A stretch of 64,000 nt of DNA from Granulicella mallensis MP5ACTX8 (GTDB lineage Bacteria; Acidobacteriota; Terriglobia; Terriglobales; Acidobacteriaceae), in the NCBI RefSeq assembly GCF_000178955.2, contig NC_016631.1, positions 3,534,001-3,598,000 of the forward strand, given 5' to 3'. Numbering within the stretch: the first letter of the stretch is position 1; each line of letters begins with the position of its first letter. Under the pieces are notes generated by a model, which was given only the letters and a program-made list of their open reading frames with translations, had not been told where the DNA came from and searched no databases. A program made the position numbers and the translations under genes. Of this stretch, positions 36,428 through 46,247 are shown in pieces.

Positions 36428-36771
36428 TTGTGTCGGAGCACTCTTTGCAGGATAACGGCTTCATTATGCGCTTCATCCTTCGCGCCATAAAGCAGAGTCA
36501 CCGGCCCTTGCGACACCTTCTGCTTCAGCAATGCGAGCGGTTCCCCCTTCGACTTCAGCTCTTCCGAATAGCGCTCCTGAAACTCCACCCACTTCGCCGC
36601 ATCATGGGCAAACCATTTGCGCAGCTCCGTGCTTGGGGCAATGTCCTTTAACCAGAGATCGACCTTTGCTCTCTCCTTGGTAAGGCCTCTAGGCCACAGC
36701 CTGTCGACGAGGATGCGAGTTCCATCGGCATCTTCAGGTTCCAGATATACCCGTTTGATCCTGACATTCAT
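36424..36771 (-). CDS. DUF488-family protein (YeaO-like)
   Basis: The 115-residue protein matches the short DUF488/YeaO type: RVYLEPEDADGTRILVDRLWPRGL, DLWLKDIAPSTELRKWF, and PVTLLYGAKDEAHNEAVIL. The biochemical function of the family is not established. It is coupled to mpg by a 4-bp overlap, which hints at a role in the same stress response. Confidence 0.9.
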   Translation of the reverse strand: MNVRIKRVYLEPEDADGTRILVDRLWPRGLTKERAKVDLWLKDIAPSTELRKWFAHDAAKWVEFQERYSEELKSKGEPLALLKQKVSQGPVTLLYGAKDEAHNEAVILQRVLRHK

Positions 36772-36825
36772 CCCTGGCGACCTTTCGAGAATGTCGAAAA
36801 GATCCCCAGGGATGATGCTGCACCG

Positions 36826-37899
36826 TTATGGCTGAAGAAGCGCCCCATTCGCACTATCGTAGTGGAAGACCGACGAGATTTTCCCATCGACCGACTCTTT
36901 TATCTCTCCAGTCTTTAGATCGTCTTCCACCTTGATTACTTTCTTTGGAAAGGGTGGGCAGCTTACCTGGATACCACTCTGAAAGCCTTGCTCCAGTGGG
37001 CGCAAAGAACATTGCAAACCGTCGTAACGAGCGAAATTAAGTCCGCCTTCCGGCGTGAGGATCAGAGAGAATACAGGGCGGCCGAGCATATCCACCGCAG
37101 TGAACTTCTGGTTTGCCTTGTAATCAAGATTCGACAGATCGCCAGCCCCGGCATAGGGTCCCACCAAAGAATGCGAGATCAAACCTTCTGGAGTGAGATA
37201 CAGATGAGGGATCAGACTCCCTGTGCCACGATAATTCCCCAGCCATAGCGCAAGATGAAAGTGCGGTGGGGAGTCGAGATGTCCATGCGGATAGTTTGTG
37301 TCGAACCCCATGAGAAAGAGCCGCCCCAGATTCTGGTCGTCGACATAATGATCGAGTCCCAGCTCGCGAATCGCTTCTAACAGGCCAAACTCCAAATTGT
37401 TTGCGGCTTCGCGTTGCACCGCTGGAAACTCGCCTGTAGCGTAGGTACCAGCGCGCCTGGACGGATCGCCATGTTCGAAGCGCAGCTCTACTCCCTGCCA
37501 ATAGAGGTGTGTCTGAAACTCTCCCGAGTTAGGCCGGTCGGCAATCTGCGAGGGCACCGTGAAGTGAATGCCGCTGGAGGTCCGTTCAAAGGAGAGATCC
37601 GTGGTCTCAAGCAGGACGCGTTCGAAGGCCTTGCCCTCTGTGTCCACCTGGAGATCGATAAAGGTGGAACGCGGAATACGCATCGCCAGAATTACCTCGC
37701 GAGCATTTTGTCTCGCATAAGTAGGATCATCGATCATTTTGCAATCACTGCAGCTTGCGGGGAAATGGATCGTGCTGGGCAAATCCGCTGGCGCATTCGC
37801 CGTCTTAACGAGTTTGATTGTGACCAGAACGGTTTCTTCCGCATGAACGACGGAAACAAGCAGAAACAACGACAACAAAGTAGTCAGCAGGTATTTCAT
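36826..37899 (-). CDS. Exported protein of unknown function
   Basis: From ATG 37899 (GGAG close upstream) the protein has 357 residues with a clean signal peptide (MKYLLTTLLSLFLLVSVVHA). I do not recognise the family. Visible features are a CSDCK pair early in the mature part and a His-rich segment, PHGHLDSPPHFHLALW, near the middle that could bind metal. Repeated short beta-strand stretches suggest a mostly beta fold. It follows the large Oar-like receptor gene on the same strand with two hairpins in the 94-bp gap, so it may be its periplasmic or surface partner. Confidence 0.7.
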   Translation of the reverse strand: MKYLLTTLLSLFLLVSVVHAEETVLVTIKLVKTANAPADLPSTIHFPASCSDCKMIDDPTYARQNAREVILAMRIPRSTFIDLQVDTEGKAFERVLLETTDLSFERTSSGIHFTVPSQIADRPNSGEFQTHLYWQGVELRFEHGDPSRRAGTYATGEFPAVQREAANNLEFGLLEAIRELGLDHYVDDQNLGRLFLMGFDTNYPHGHLDSPPHFHLALWLGNYRGTGSLIPHLYLTPEGLISHSLVGPYAGAGDLSNLDYKANQKFTAVDMLGRPVFSLILTPEGGLNFARYDGLQCSLRPLEQGFQSGIQVSCPPFPKKVIKVEDDLKTGEIKESVDGKISSVFHYDSANGALLQP

Positions 37900-37915
37900 G
37901 GATCTCCGGAGAGTG

Positions 37916-37976
37916 ACGGCAGCATCCATCAGGATGCTGCCGTTTGGGGATGGAGCTGGCGGCATAACCGCCAGCT
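37916..37976 (-). terminator. Two adjacent perfect stem-loops after the Oar-like receptor gene
   Basis: Stem 1: AGCTGGCGG / CCGCCAGCT (37954-37976, 5-nt loop). Stem 2: ACGGCAGCATCC / GGATGCTGCCGT (37916-37943, 4-nt loop). Both lie between the receptor stop and the next start on the minus strand. They may terminate most transcripts or stabilise the receptor mRNA end. Confidence 0.65.
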
Positions 37977-37993
37977 TTGTTCTGCGGTTCGAT

Positions 37994-40900
37994 TTAGAAG
38001 GCCAGGCGAAGTGCTAGCTGAACCTGGCGCGAAGGAAAGGCGCTGGAGCTACCGCTGAAGGTGCCGAAGCTCGCATTGGGGTTCAAGCTGCCTGTAGCGC
38101 CTACAGTGCCGATGTTGGTAGTCGGGCTGATGAAGTTCGTTGCATTCAGAACGTTGAAGGCCTCCACACGGAACTCGAGTGTTTGCCGGTCTGAATGCAG
38201 CGAGAACTTCTTGTGAGCTGCAAGATCCAACTGGCCGAAGGCGGGTCCGCGAAGATCATTGCGCCCCGCATTGCCAAAGAGCTGCGCCCCGGCTGGAGCC
38301 GATACGGCCGCAGGATTGAGGTACCCGCCAAGAGCGCTGGCGGATTTGACCAGCTTACTTCCGTAGACAGCTCGGGTCGTACCAATCAGGTTTGGCCTCA
38401 GGGAGTAGACAGAACTCGTAGTTGAAACCACCTGGTTGGTGTTAGCCGTGTAGGTCAGGTTGATCGGCACACCACTGGTAACAATGTTGATGCCCGTCAA
38501 CTGCCAGCCGCCCAGTATCTGCTGCTGCCAGCCCGGTGCACTTTGGCCCCAATGTCGTCCATGTCCGAAAGGCAGATCGGCGATGATCGAGGTCGTATCA
38601 TTCAACGGCTGGTTGTAGCCTGAAGGACCGCGATCCCCTGCAGGATTAGCAATGTTGACTACGGCTCCATCGCCGTTATTCGCCTCGAGATCGGCCGAGG
38701 AGTTATTGATTCCGCGCGACCACGTAAAGGAATTGATGAGGAACAGACCATTTTCAAAGCGGCGCTCAAGCTTGGTCTGCAGTGAGTTATAGCTGAGGAA
38801 GCCGGCATTGCTCTCCGTCAGAATATCGGTGAAGTTCTTAATCGGCCTGCGATTGAGCAACGACGCACTCCCCGTTGCAGAACAGCTGCCGCTGGTAATT
38901 TCAACCGCCGTGCAGAGCCGTGCCTGATTGGTGTCCTCGAGAGCGGCGATGTGGACCGCGTGATTCCCAACATAAGAGATCTCAAGCGTTGTCTTCAGCG
39001 GCAACTGCTGTTGAACGGAGAAGTGGAAAGCCTGCACATAACCATTCTTGAAGTCCTTCGGTTGATAGCGGGTTTGCGCCCTGGTCGTCGTAAAATTGGT
39101 CGGTCCTGCGAAATTAGTCTGGTATCCGTCCTGGGTGCGGCGGAAGCACGTCGTGGGGTCCTGGGTGAGTGAGGTGCAGATACCCTGGCTGGGCGTCTGG
39201 TTGACCGGCAGAGTTGCGGAGTAATTATTCGGACCGTTATAGGCGATCAACCCTTCTCCACCGAAGCGGAATAGATAGGCATACCCAATGCCATAGCCAC
39301 CACGAATCACGGTTCCAGGCTGTGCTTGGTAAGCAAAGCCTAGACGTGGGCCGAAGTCTTTATAATCCGGGTTGACCAGCGCCCGATCGGCCAGCGAACT
39401 ACCGCCGACATAGTGAAGCTTATAGACGTGCCCAGGAGTAGTGCTATTCACATCCGTACCGGTACCGGCGTGCAATAGCTGTTGATTGACCGGATCGAAG
39501 TTGAGGATATTGTTGTTCTGCTCGTAATTAGGCGATACAAACTCATAACGCAGACCAATATTGATGGTGAGACTGGGCAGAAACTTCCAATCATCCTGGA
39601 CGTAGCCCATGTGCCAGTAACGAAGATAGTTCACTTCGTTGACGGCATTCAGTGAGTAATTATTCCGTGCACCGAAGAGAAAATCGCTCAGATTTGCCGC
39701 CTGCGACGTGGTCGCAGAGCCGGCTGAACTGTACTGGCCGGCATAGGAATCCGAACCGAATTTAGGGTGAAAGTCTGAGATGGCCTGCGACAGCCAGCCA
39801 TACTCATAACCAACCTTGAGACTATGCTTTCCCTTGATCCACGTGTAGTTCACCTTAGGGTTGGCCTGCGTGGGATTCGTAAACTGGGGACTCGTCCCCT
39901 GCTCTCCGAACTGTGTATAGCCCGTGACTGTCTGCGTATTGAGGCCGCCGGTATAAGCCGGGTCCTGGGGAACGTTGGGAATTCCCGCAAGCAGGTTCGG
40001 CTGTCCAAGATAAACCGGCTGCTTGCCGCTCGCTGTCCAGGTCTCTCCAAAGCGCAGTTCCAGAATGGAGTTCTGCGAGAGAGTCCAGTTATAGCCTGCT
40101 GCCAGTTGGCGTGTGCGTGCATAGAGCGTTCCACTGCTGTTTCCACCTGCCGCACCGGGGAATGGCGGCGGCTGGAAGGTCACATCGGCACGCTGGCTGT
40201 AGCGAAAGAAACCGCTCTGAGTCGGGCTCAGAATAAAGTCGGCGCGAGCGTCTCCCTTATCGTCTGTTGTCGTTGTGGCTGGCAGGTATTGGAAGTTGTT
40301 CGCTGTCAGTGCCGCACCGGGAATATTCGGAGTTGGCAAAAGCTTGAATACGATCAGAGCAACAGGGTCGATATTAGGATCTGTAAGCGGCACCTGCCCG
40401 TTCTCATAGACCTTTCCGGTGTAAGGATTTTTTACCGGGACGGGGGTACCTGTCGGAGTGCCATCCGAAGTAAATAATCCCCCGAGCTCTGTCTGGGTAG
40501 GCAGCACCGCCGTAGTCAGCAGGTGAGATACAGAGCGAAGCCCTTCATAGTCGACGAAGAAGAAGAGCTTGTCTTTAAAGATCGGGCCACCCAATGTTCC
40601 GCCAAACTGGTTCTGTACAAGGGTGGGCTTGACGCCCGTCCCATAGAAGGGACCGAAGGCATTGAGGACGGTATTGCGCAGATAGTCGTAGGCTCCGCCG
40701 TGAAAGCTATTCGAGCCGCTCCGGGTCGTAGCGTTGATGATGGCGCCGCCAGCCCGGCCGTACTCGGCAGAGTAGTTATCCGTCTGAACCTTGAACTCTT
40801 GAATCGCATCGGGAGACGGAATCATGGCCTGGTTGGAGAAGCCCTGATTGGCCTCCTGGTAGGCATTGTTGTCGATACCGTCAAGCTCGAAGTTATTGGA

Positions 40901-41467
40901 CTGCGACGTAAGTCCATTGACGTTGTACGAGGCATCGCGCGGAGGATTAGCAACGACAGTGCCATCCAAAGATTTGCTGACACCCGGCACCAGTACGGAT
41001 AGATCGGCGTAGGCCCGGCCATTCAAAGGCAGTGTGACGGCCTCGGCTCCCTGCACTGTCTCGCCACGATCGCTGCTGTCAGTCTCAAGCAGGCTGGCCG
41101 CACCCGAGACTGTAACGCTCTGGGTGTCCGCCCCGAGTTTCAGTGCGAGGTCTACACGCTGCCTTGCTCCCACATTCACAATAAAAGGATCGGTGATCGA
41201 TTTCTCAAAACCAGCAACCGTAACGGTCAGGGTATATTCCCCGGGCTGGACGTTCGTAAACTCATAGTCTCCGTGTCCGTCCGTCTGCCGCGTGGCAGTG
41301 ATTCCCTTTCCTCTGTTGGTTAGCACAACAGAAGCAGTAGGAACGGAGGCTCCACTGGGGTCCTTGATCGTGCCCAGTACGCTAGCCGAATCAAATTGGC
41401 CCCAGGCTGAAACAATCGCCAGATTGGACAAAAATAAAAGGACGAAGAGTCCCAGAATTCTGCTCAT
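37994..41467 (-). CDS. Oar-like TonB-dependent outer-membrane receptor
   Basis: From ATG 41467 the protein has 1157 residues. A signal peptide (MSRILGLFVLLFLSNLAIVS) leads into a carboxypeptidase-regulatory-like domain (SVLGTIKDPSGASVPTASVV; YEFTNVQPGEYTLTVTVAGF). Then follow a plug-like region (LPLNGRAYADLSVLVPGVS; NFELDGIDNN) and a long beta-barrel ending in an aromatic residue (RQVQLALRLAF), the usual outer-membrane insertion signal. Such Oar/SusC-like receptors import bulky substrates in Acidobacteriota. The substrate is unknown. It is divergent from the membrane regulator at 41807, a likely controller. Confidence 0.92.
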   Translation of the reverse strand: MSRILGLFVLLFLSNLAIVSAWGQFDSASVLGTIKDPSGASVPTASVVLTNRGKGITATRQTDGHGDYEFTNVQPGEYTLTVTVAGFEKSITDPFIVNVGARQRVDLALKLGADTQSVTVSGAASLLETDSSDRGETVQGAEAVTLPLNGRAYADLSVLVPGVSKSLDGTVVANPPRDASYNVNGLTSQSNNFELDGIDNNAYQEANQGFSNQAMIPSPDAIQEFKVQTDNYSAEYGRAGGAIINATTRSGSNSFHGGAYDYLRNTVLNAFGPFYGTGVKPTLVQNQFGGTLGGPIFKDKLFFFVDYEGLRSVSHLLTTAVLPTQTELGGLFTSDGTPTGTPVPVKNPYTGKVYENGQVPLTDPNIDPVALIVFKLLPTPNIPGAALTANNFQYLPATTTTDDKGDARADFILSPTQSGFFRYSQRADVTFQPPPFPGAAGGNSSGTLYARTRQLAAGYNWTLSQNSILELRFGETWTASGKQPVYLGQPNLLAGIPNVPQDPAYTGGLNTQTVTGYTQFGEQGTSPQFTNPTQANPKVNYTWIKGKHSLKVGYEYGWLSQAISDFHPKFGSDSYAGQYSSAGSATTSQAANLSDFLFGARNNYSLNAVNEVNYLRYWHMGYVQDDWKFLPSLTINIGLRYEFVSPNYEQNNNILNFDPVNQQLLHAGTGTDVNSTTPGHVYKLHYVGGSSLADRALVNPDYKDFGPRLGFAYQAQPGTVIRGGYGIGYAYLFRFGGEGLIAYNGPNNYSATLPVNQTPSQGICTSLTQDPTTCFRRTQDGYQTNFAGPTNFTTTRAQTRYQPKDFKNGYVQAFHFSVQQQLPLKTTLEISYVGNHAVHIAALEDTNQARLCTAVEITSGSCSATGSASLLNRRPIKNFTDILTESNAGFLSYNSLQTKLERRFENGLFLINSFTWSRGINNSSADLEANNGDGAVVNIANPAGDRGPSGYNQPLNDTTSIIADLPFGHGRHWGQSAPGWQQQILGGWQLTGINIVTSGVPINLTYTANTNQVVSTTSSVYSLRPNLIGTTRAVYGSKLVKSASALGGYLNPAAVSAPAGAQLFGNAGRNDLRGPAFGQLDLAAHKKFSLHSDRQTLEFRVEAFNVLNATNFISPTTNIGTVGATGSLNPNASFGTFSGSSSAFPSRQVQLALRLAF

Positions 41468-41806
41468 GGAAAAACTTCGATGGAAGGAGAATAAGTGGAG
41501 ATGATTCTCCTCTAGCGCTCCTTTAAGGGGCACGGAACTTTGAACCATGGCTTTGACTCCTATAAGTACGACAAATGAATTCCAGCGTGCTGCCTGGTGT
41601 GTTTCTGTTGGCAGAACTAACACCATTGCCAGAACCCACCAAAGCAATTCACTGCGACGACACCGATACATGCCACAACATCATGTGAATCAGCATGTTA
41701 CCGCCCATTCTCTGTAACCGATACAGTGAATAGAGTGTTTCAAACCTGGTTTACGCTATATTCATACAGACCTGATTTACTTGATTTACTAAAGCTGAGG
41801 CACAAT
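41468..41806. promoter_or_regulatory. Divergent region between receptor and ToxR-like regulator
   Basis: These 339 bp should hold both promoters. Near the regulator there are imperfect direct repeats (ACCTGGTTTAC at about 41743 and ACCTGATTTAC at about 41769) and an imperfect inverted repeat around 41680-41702 (AACAT and ATGTT ends). They are candidate binding sites only. Confidence 0.4.
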
Positions 41807-43129
41807 ATGGTCTCCATCGACACGGAGGAGATAGCTCCTACTGGTTACGCGATAACCCATAGCCGGCGAGCCTTGGTAAGTCGCGTGATTAGCTCTTCTA
41901 TATTTGCCAAGAGCGAACGGCTTTCGAGTTTTCTCTCCTGTGTCTGCGAACTAACTCTCAACGGCAGAGCCCATGAGATTAATGAGCAGAAGATCGGTAC
42001 CCTGGTCTTTGGCCGGCCAGAAGATTACGACTCTTCTATTGATGGAATTGTGCGTACCCAGGCTAGCCGTCTGCGGCAACGGCTTGATCTCTACTTCAAT
42101 GGGGAAGGTGCGGATGAACCTATACGCATCGTCTTACCCAGGGGAAGCTACGTCCCGCTCTTTGAGCGGAGGCTCCCTGCAGAGGCTATACCCGATCTTC
42201 CGCTTATTCCTGCTGAAAATCCGCCGCTCTTACCTCCGACCAAGCTCGGCACAATAGAGAACACAGGTCGCAGCGCAAGGCTCCCGTGGATACTGGTTAC
42301 AATTCTCTCAATCGCGATCCTGGCCATCCTGATCAGAAACAGAGAGGTTTCATCCCGAGGGTCTTCGCCTATAGCACCACACCCACTCTGGAGCCTTCTC
42401 TTCCTCCCGGATCAAAGCACCATCGTCGTGCCGGGCGATAGTGCCCTGGTGATCTGGCAGGGGCTGATGAAGAAAAATGTAGGGCTGGCAGACTATCTCA
42501 GCGGAAATTACCGCAAGACAAGATCCGGAACAGATGCCACAGTCAGTCAGGCCTCTGCCGTCGAGCTAGGCAGCCGGCGTTATACTTCGATCGTTGATCT
42601 GGACATTGCCAGGGCTCTCTCCCACTTTGGAGACCTAAGGAAAAGTTCCGTTGAACTACGATATGCGCGCGATGTCAGGCCAAATGATCTGAAGCAAGGC
42701 AACGTTGTGCTCATCGGCGCCCCAGAGGCAAATCCATGGGTTGAGCTATTTGAGCCCAACATGAATTTTGTCTTTTCCAACGAACGAAGCCGCGAGATCT
42801 ATTCCGTGCTCAATCGGAAGCCTGTTGGAACTGAGTCTGCAAAATGGGATTCCCAATATAACGACCCCCTGCACCGCGTCTACGGGGTTGTGGCCTTCCT
42901 GCCTAACCTGAGCGGCAAGGGTAATGTGCTCATCCTGGAAGGAACCTCGATGGCTGGCACCGAGTGCGCCTGGGACTTCGTTGCTGACGATTCGGTGTTA
43001 TTGCCCTTCCTGAATCAAATCATGCGCGCCAACGGGACCATCCCCTATTTCCAGATCGTGCTGGCTACCAGCAATATGAATGGCAGTTCGGTCAAGAGCA
43101 ACATCCTGGCCTGGCGCGTCACGAACTAA
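41807..43129 (+). CDS. ToxR-like membrane-anchored regulator
   Basis: From ATG 41807 (GAGG 6 nt upstream) the protein has 440 residues. The N-terminal part (about 35-130) matches a winged-helix-like domain I know from many Acidobacteriota regulators: SERLSSFLSCVCELTLNGRA, KIGTLVFGRPEDYDSSIDGI, VRTQASRLRQRLDLYF and IVLPRGSYVPLFERR. One membrane helix follows at about 158-180 (WILVTILSIAILAILI), then a periplasmic domain of about 260 residues of unknown fold. The layout is that of a CadC/ToxR one-component sensor. It is divergent from the Oar-like receptor and probably controls it. Confidence 0.7.
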   Translation: MVSIDTEEIAPTGYAITHSRRALVSRVISSSIFAKSERLSSFLSCVCELTLNGRAHEINEQKIGTLVFGRPEDYDSSIDGIVRTQASRLRQRLDLYFNGEGADEPIRIVLPRGSYVPLFERRLPAEAIPDLPLIPAENPPLLPPTKLGTIENTGRSARLPWILVTILSIAILAILIRNREVSSRGSSPIAPHPLWSLLFLPDQSTIVVPGDSALVIWQGLMKKNVGLADYLSGNYRKTRSGTDATVSQASAVELGSRRYTSIVDLDIARALSHFGDLRKSSVELRYARDVRPNDLKQGNVVLIGAPEANPWVELFEPNMNFVFSNERSREIYSVLNRKPVGTESAKWDSQYNDPLHRVYGVVAFLPNLSGKGNVLILEGTSMAGTECAWDFVADDSVLLPFLNQIMRANGTIPYFQIVLATSNMNGSSVKSNILAWRVTN

Positions 43130-43373
43130 CGCAAGGGCAAGCCTCCTTGACATGCTGCGAAGCTTCAAGAGTGGTCAGGTATCTGCGCAACCGATTCATT
43201 CAGTTCGAGAGTCTCAAACGCATCGGACAAGGCATCCCTTTACACTCGCAGCCAATGGTGAGTAGAGTCAGAGTTTCGGCAAAAGCTTAACCTCGCTTCG
43301 GCTGTCCACTTCCGCCGATTCTGCGACAAACTTCTATAATGGGTTGTCTGACAGGAAGAACCAGGAAAACTTC

Positions 43374-45161
43374 ATGCAAGTGATTTCCAAGCGTTTTGGC
43401 GTGATTGGCGGGTTTGCGTTGATGTTGCTCCTGCTAGCCATCAACACCGTCACGACGAGGCATCAGCTGGCTATCCAACTCGACTCCCAGGCGTGGGTGG
43501 CACACTCACGGATGGTACTCCTCGAGCTGGCCAAAACGGAATCGCTGCTGAAGGATGCAGAGACAGGACAACGCGGCTTCCTCTATACCGGAGACCCTAA
43601 GTACCTTGCCCCGTATCAATCAGCCATTCACGAGATCAATTCACACATCGACAGGCTGGCACAACTGACTGCGGACAACCCGCAGCAGCAGGCCAGAGTC
43701 GCGACACTACGCGAGTTCTCCGATGCGAAGCTGAACGAACTCGCCCAGACGATCGCCCTCTACAAGTCGGGCAAAACAGACGCAGCCAAGGCATTCGTAT
43801 TATCCGACGCTGGGCTCAAAAAGATGGATGATATCCGGAGTTTGATTGGTGAGATGGGACGAGAAGAAGACTCTCTCCACACCACTCGTGCTGCGGCCTA
43901 TCGAAAGAGCATCCAGGGGACGATCTTTTCGATCTATCTGGCGAGTGCTGTCGCAGGGCTCGGCCTGATCTTCCTTGCTTATTACATCCTTCGCGAAATG
44001 GACCTTCGGCAAAAACATGCCCGGCAGCTCCTTGACCGTGAGGAGTGGTTCCGAGTGACGCTCACCAGCCTCGGCGATGCCGTGATTGCAACCGACGAGC
44101 TCGGCAGCGTTACCTATCTTAATCCTCTGGCGGAGCAACTCATGGGGACCACCATGCCTCAGGTTGTCGGACGCACCATCGAGGATGTCTTTCCCATCTT
44201 TAACGAGATGACCCATGCTCCGGTAGAGAACCCCGTAACGAGAGTCATGGAACTCGGACGCATCGTAGGCCTGGCCAACCATACCGTCCTTCAGCATACT
44301 GACGGCTCGTTGATTCCTATCGAAGACAGCGCCTCTCCGATACGGGATCGCCACGATCAGTTGATTGGCGTTGTCCTGGTCTTTCGCGATGCCACGCAGG
44401 AACGCAAGACGCAGGAACTCTTGCGCGAGACTGAAAAGCTGACCGCCACCGCGCGCCTATCAGCTACCGTTGCTCACGAGATCAATAACCCGCTGGAAGC
44501 TATCGGGAATCTGATCTACCTGGCCAAGGGCACTCCCGGCATTCCCCTTGACGCCGCTGAACACCTGGAGACTGCGGAGCAAGAGCTTGAGCGTGTGTCT
44601 CACATCACCAAACAGACGCTCGGGTTCTATCGCGAATCCAAGGTGCCGGAACGCATCGATCTTCCGTCATTGATCGAATACGTACTCAAGCTCTGCGCCA
44701 ATAAGCTCAGGGCCAAAAACATCACGGTCCTGCGCGAGTACGAGGAATGCCCGCACGTCCCCGGCATCTCCGGCGAACTGAAGCAGGCTATCTCCAACCT
44801 CATCTCCAACGCCGCCGATGCCGTAAACGAAGACGGAACGATCTGGATCAGATTGGCCTGCGTGGAAGACACCGGTGGCAGCTTCGTTCGAGTGGAGATT
44901 GAAGATGACGGTCCGGGAATCTTACCCGAACACATAGATCGAATATTCGAGCCCTTCTATACGACCAAGAAGGATGTCGGCACAGGCCTCGGATTATGGG
45001 TCACAAAAGAGATCGTGGACAGGCACGGGGGAATGATTCACATTCACCCTCAGAGCAAGGATGGCGCGCGTGGCGCTGCCTTTAAGGTCTCTCTCCCCTG
45101 CCAGCCAAGCGAACCCGGCAACACAGAAACCAGGAACGGAAGCTTCCCACCCGGAGCATAA
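43374..45161 (+). CDS. Membrane sensor histidine kinase with CHASE3 and PAS domains
   Basis: From ATG 43374 the protein has 595 residues. A membrane helix (GVIGGFALMLLLLAINTVTT) is followed by a CHASE3 sensor domain (LKDAETGQRGFLYTGDPKYL), a second helix (FSIYLASAVAGLGLIFLAYY), a PAS domain (VTYLNPLAEQLMGTTMPQVV), and a HisKA/HATPase core. The phospho-accepting His is H368 in VAHEINNPLEA; the N box is ISNLISNAADAV, with G1 DDGPGI and G2 GTGLGLWVTKEI. No response regulator gene is adjacent, so it is an orphan. Confidence 0.93.
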   Translation: MQVISKRFGVIGGFALMLLLLAINTVTTRHQLAIQLDSQAWVAHSRMVLLELAKTESLLKDAETGQRGFLYTGDPKYLAPYQSAIHEINSHIDRLAQLTADNPQQQARVATLREFSDAKLNELAQTIALYKSGKTDAAKAFVLSDAGLKKMDDIRSLIGEMGREEDSLHTTRAAAYRKSIQGTIFSIYLASAVAGLGLIFLAYYILREMDLRQKHARQLLDREEWFRVTLTSLGDAVIATDELGSVTYLNPLAEQLMGTTMPQVVGRTIEDVFPIFNEMTHAPVENPVTRVMELGRIVGLANHTVLQHTDGSLIPIEDSASPIRDRHDQLIGVVLVFRDATQERKTQELLRETEKLTATARLSATVAHEINNPLEAIGNLIYLAKGTPGIPLDAAEHLETAEQELERVSHITKQTLGFYRESKVPERIDLPSLIEYVLKLCANKLRAKNITVLREYEECPHVPGISGELKQAISNLISNAADAVNEDGTIWIRLACVEDTGGSFVRVEIEDDGPGILPEHIDRIFEPFYTTKKDVGTGLGLWVTKEIVDRHGGMIHIHPQSKDGARGAAFKVSLPCQPSEPGNTETRNGSFPPGA

Positions 45162-45204
45162 GTGAGGTTATCGGCATCCTTTTGCGGCAGCCTAAAATGT
45201 TGCT

Positions 45205-45852
45205 ATGGATTCAAGCCCCTTCTCCCCCTACGGAGAGTTAGCTCACCGGCTGCTACCGTCATTTCCGTCTTCAGGCGATGGAGCCCATGACGTCTCTCAC
45301 CTTGAACGGGTATGGCGTAATGCCATGGCAATCCACGCTGAAGAAGGCGGAGACCTGGAACTGCTGGCAGCCTCTGTCCTGCTGCATGATTGCGTTCAGG
45401 TTCCAAAGAACTCTCCCCTTCGAGACACCGCATCCAGACTGGCAGCCGACGAGGCGCGAAAGCTGCTCCGAATCCTGGGATGGGCAAAGCCTCGCATCGA
45501 GACAGTCGCAGGTGCCATAGAAAGCCACAGCTACTCTGCCGGAATCACACCGGCATCTCTCGAAGGCCGCATTCTGCAGGATGCAGATCGACTGGATGCC
45601 ATCGGCATGACCGGAATTGCTCGCTGCTTCTATACGGCAGGCCGCATGGGCTCCAGCCTTTATGCCCCAATCGATCCCCGGGGCGACACGCGTCCGTTGG
45701 ATGATCGTCAGTTCGCACTCGATCACTTTCCCAGGAAACTACTGAAGCTGGTGGACGGCTTTCAAACGGCAACGGGCCGGCATCTTGCCCTGCAACGGCA
45801 GCGCGCCTTGCAGGAGTTCTATGAAGGCATGCTCGCAGAGATTGGCTCCTGA
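45205..45852 (+). CDS. HD-domain phosphohydrolase (YedJ-like)
   Basis: The 215-residue protein has the metal-binding pattern of the HD superfamily: HDVSHLERVWRN (H28, D29, H32), LLHDC (H61-D62), a later IESHSYSAG, and LQDADRLDAIG. Size and order fit the YedJ/uncharacterised HD hydrolase group. The substrate, probably a nucleotide or phosphomonoester, is unknown. It follows the histidine kinase by 43 bp, but a functional link is not evident. Confidence 0.85.
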   Translation: MDSSPFSPYGELAHRLLPSFPSSGDGAHDVSHLERVWRNAMAIHAEEGGDLELLAASVLLHDCVQVPKNSPLRDTASRLAADEARKLLRILGWAKPRIETVAGAIESHSYSAGITPASLEGRILQDADRLDAIGMTGIARCFYTAGRMGSSLYAPIDPRGDTRPLDDRQFALDHFPRKLLKLVDGFQTATGRHLALQRQRALQEFYEGMLAEIGS

Positions 45853-45878
45853 TTAGAGTTCAGTTCATCATCTTTATC

Positions 45879-45892
45879 AGCAAACGTTTGCT
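45879..45892. promoter_or_regulatory. LacI-type operator, distal site
   Basis: Perfect 14-bp palindrome AGCAAACGTTTGCT with the central CG typical of LacI/CcpA-family operators. It lies about 395 bp upstream of the receptor gene and just after the HD-hydrolase stop. Confidence 0.65.
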
Positions 45893-46239
45893 AAACTAAT
45901 GCTGGATTCCGGGCATTCTCAATCAAAAGCCAATCTCGCCAACCGGATGACTGAGGATTTTTCATTTTGTAGCAGCTAACGGGCCCCTCATCAGGAAGCC
46001 TGCTCAGGAAGCTATGCCCACACTTCTTCCTACCTTCGAAGCTGCATAGTCCTGCCTCACGCCGATGCACATTTTGCGGTAGAAAACCGGGAGTGCCCCC
46101 GCAATCCATCAGTGAACGAAGGATTTTAGCGGGGCTTTCGCTTGTGCCCGCACCGCGAAACGAAATCCTTGACAAACGACATCGCGCAGGAGTATCCCTT
46201 TTCACGAAACTACTTCATAGATTGTTTTGACATTTGAGT

Positions 46240-46247
46240 AAACGTTT
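46240..46247. promoter_or_regulatory. LacI-type operator, proximal site
   Basis: AAACGTTT core within GTAAACGTTTTCC, 8 bp downstream of a TTGACA hexamer and about 40 bp upstream of the receptor start. It shares its core with sites at 45879, 59296 and 61134. Confidence 0.6.

Noticed and set aside
45891..46205. Minus-strand open frame of 104 codons upstream of the arabinose-locus receptor
   Set aside because: Overlaps a LacI-type operator, lacks a ribosome site and any recognisable feature; treated as regulatory DNA.
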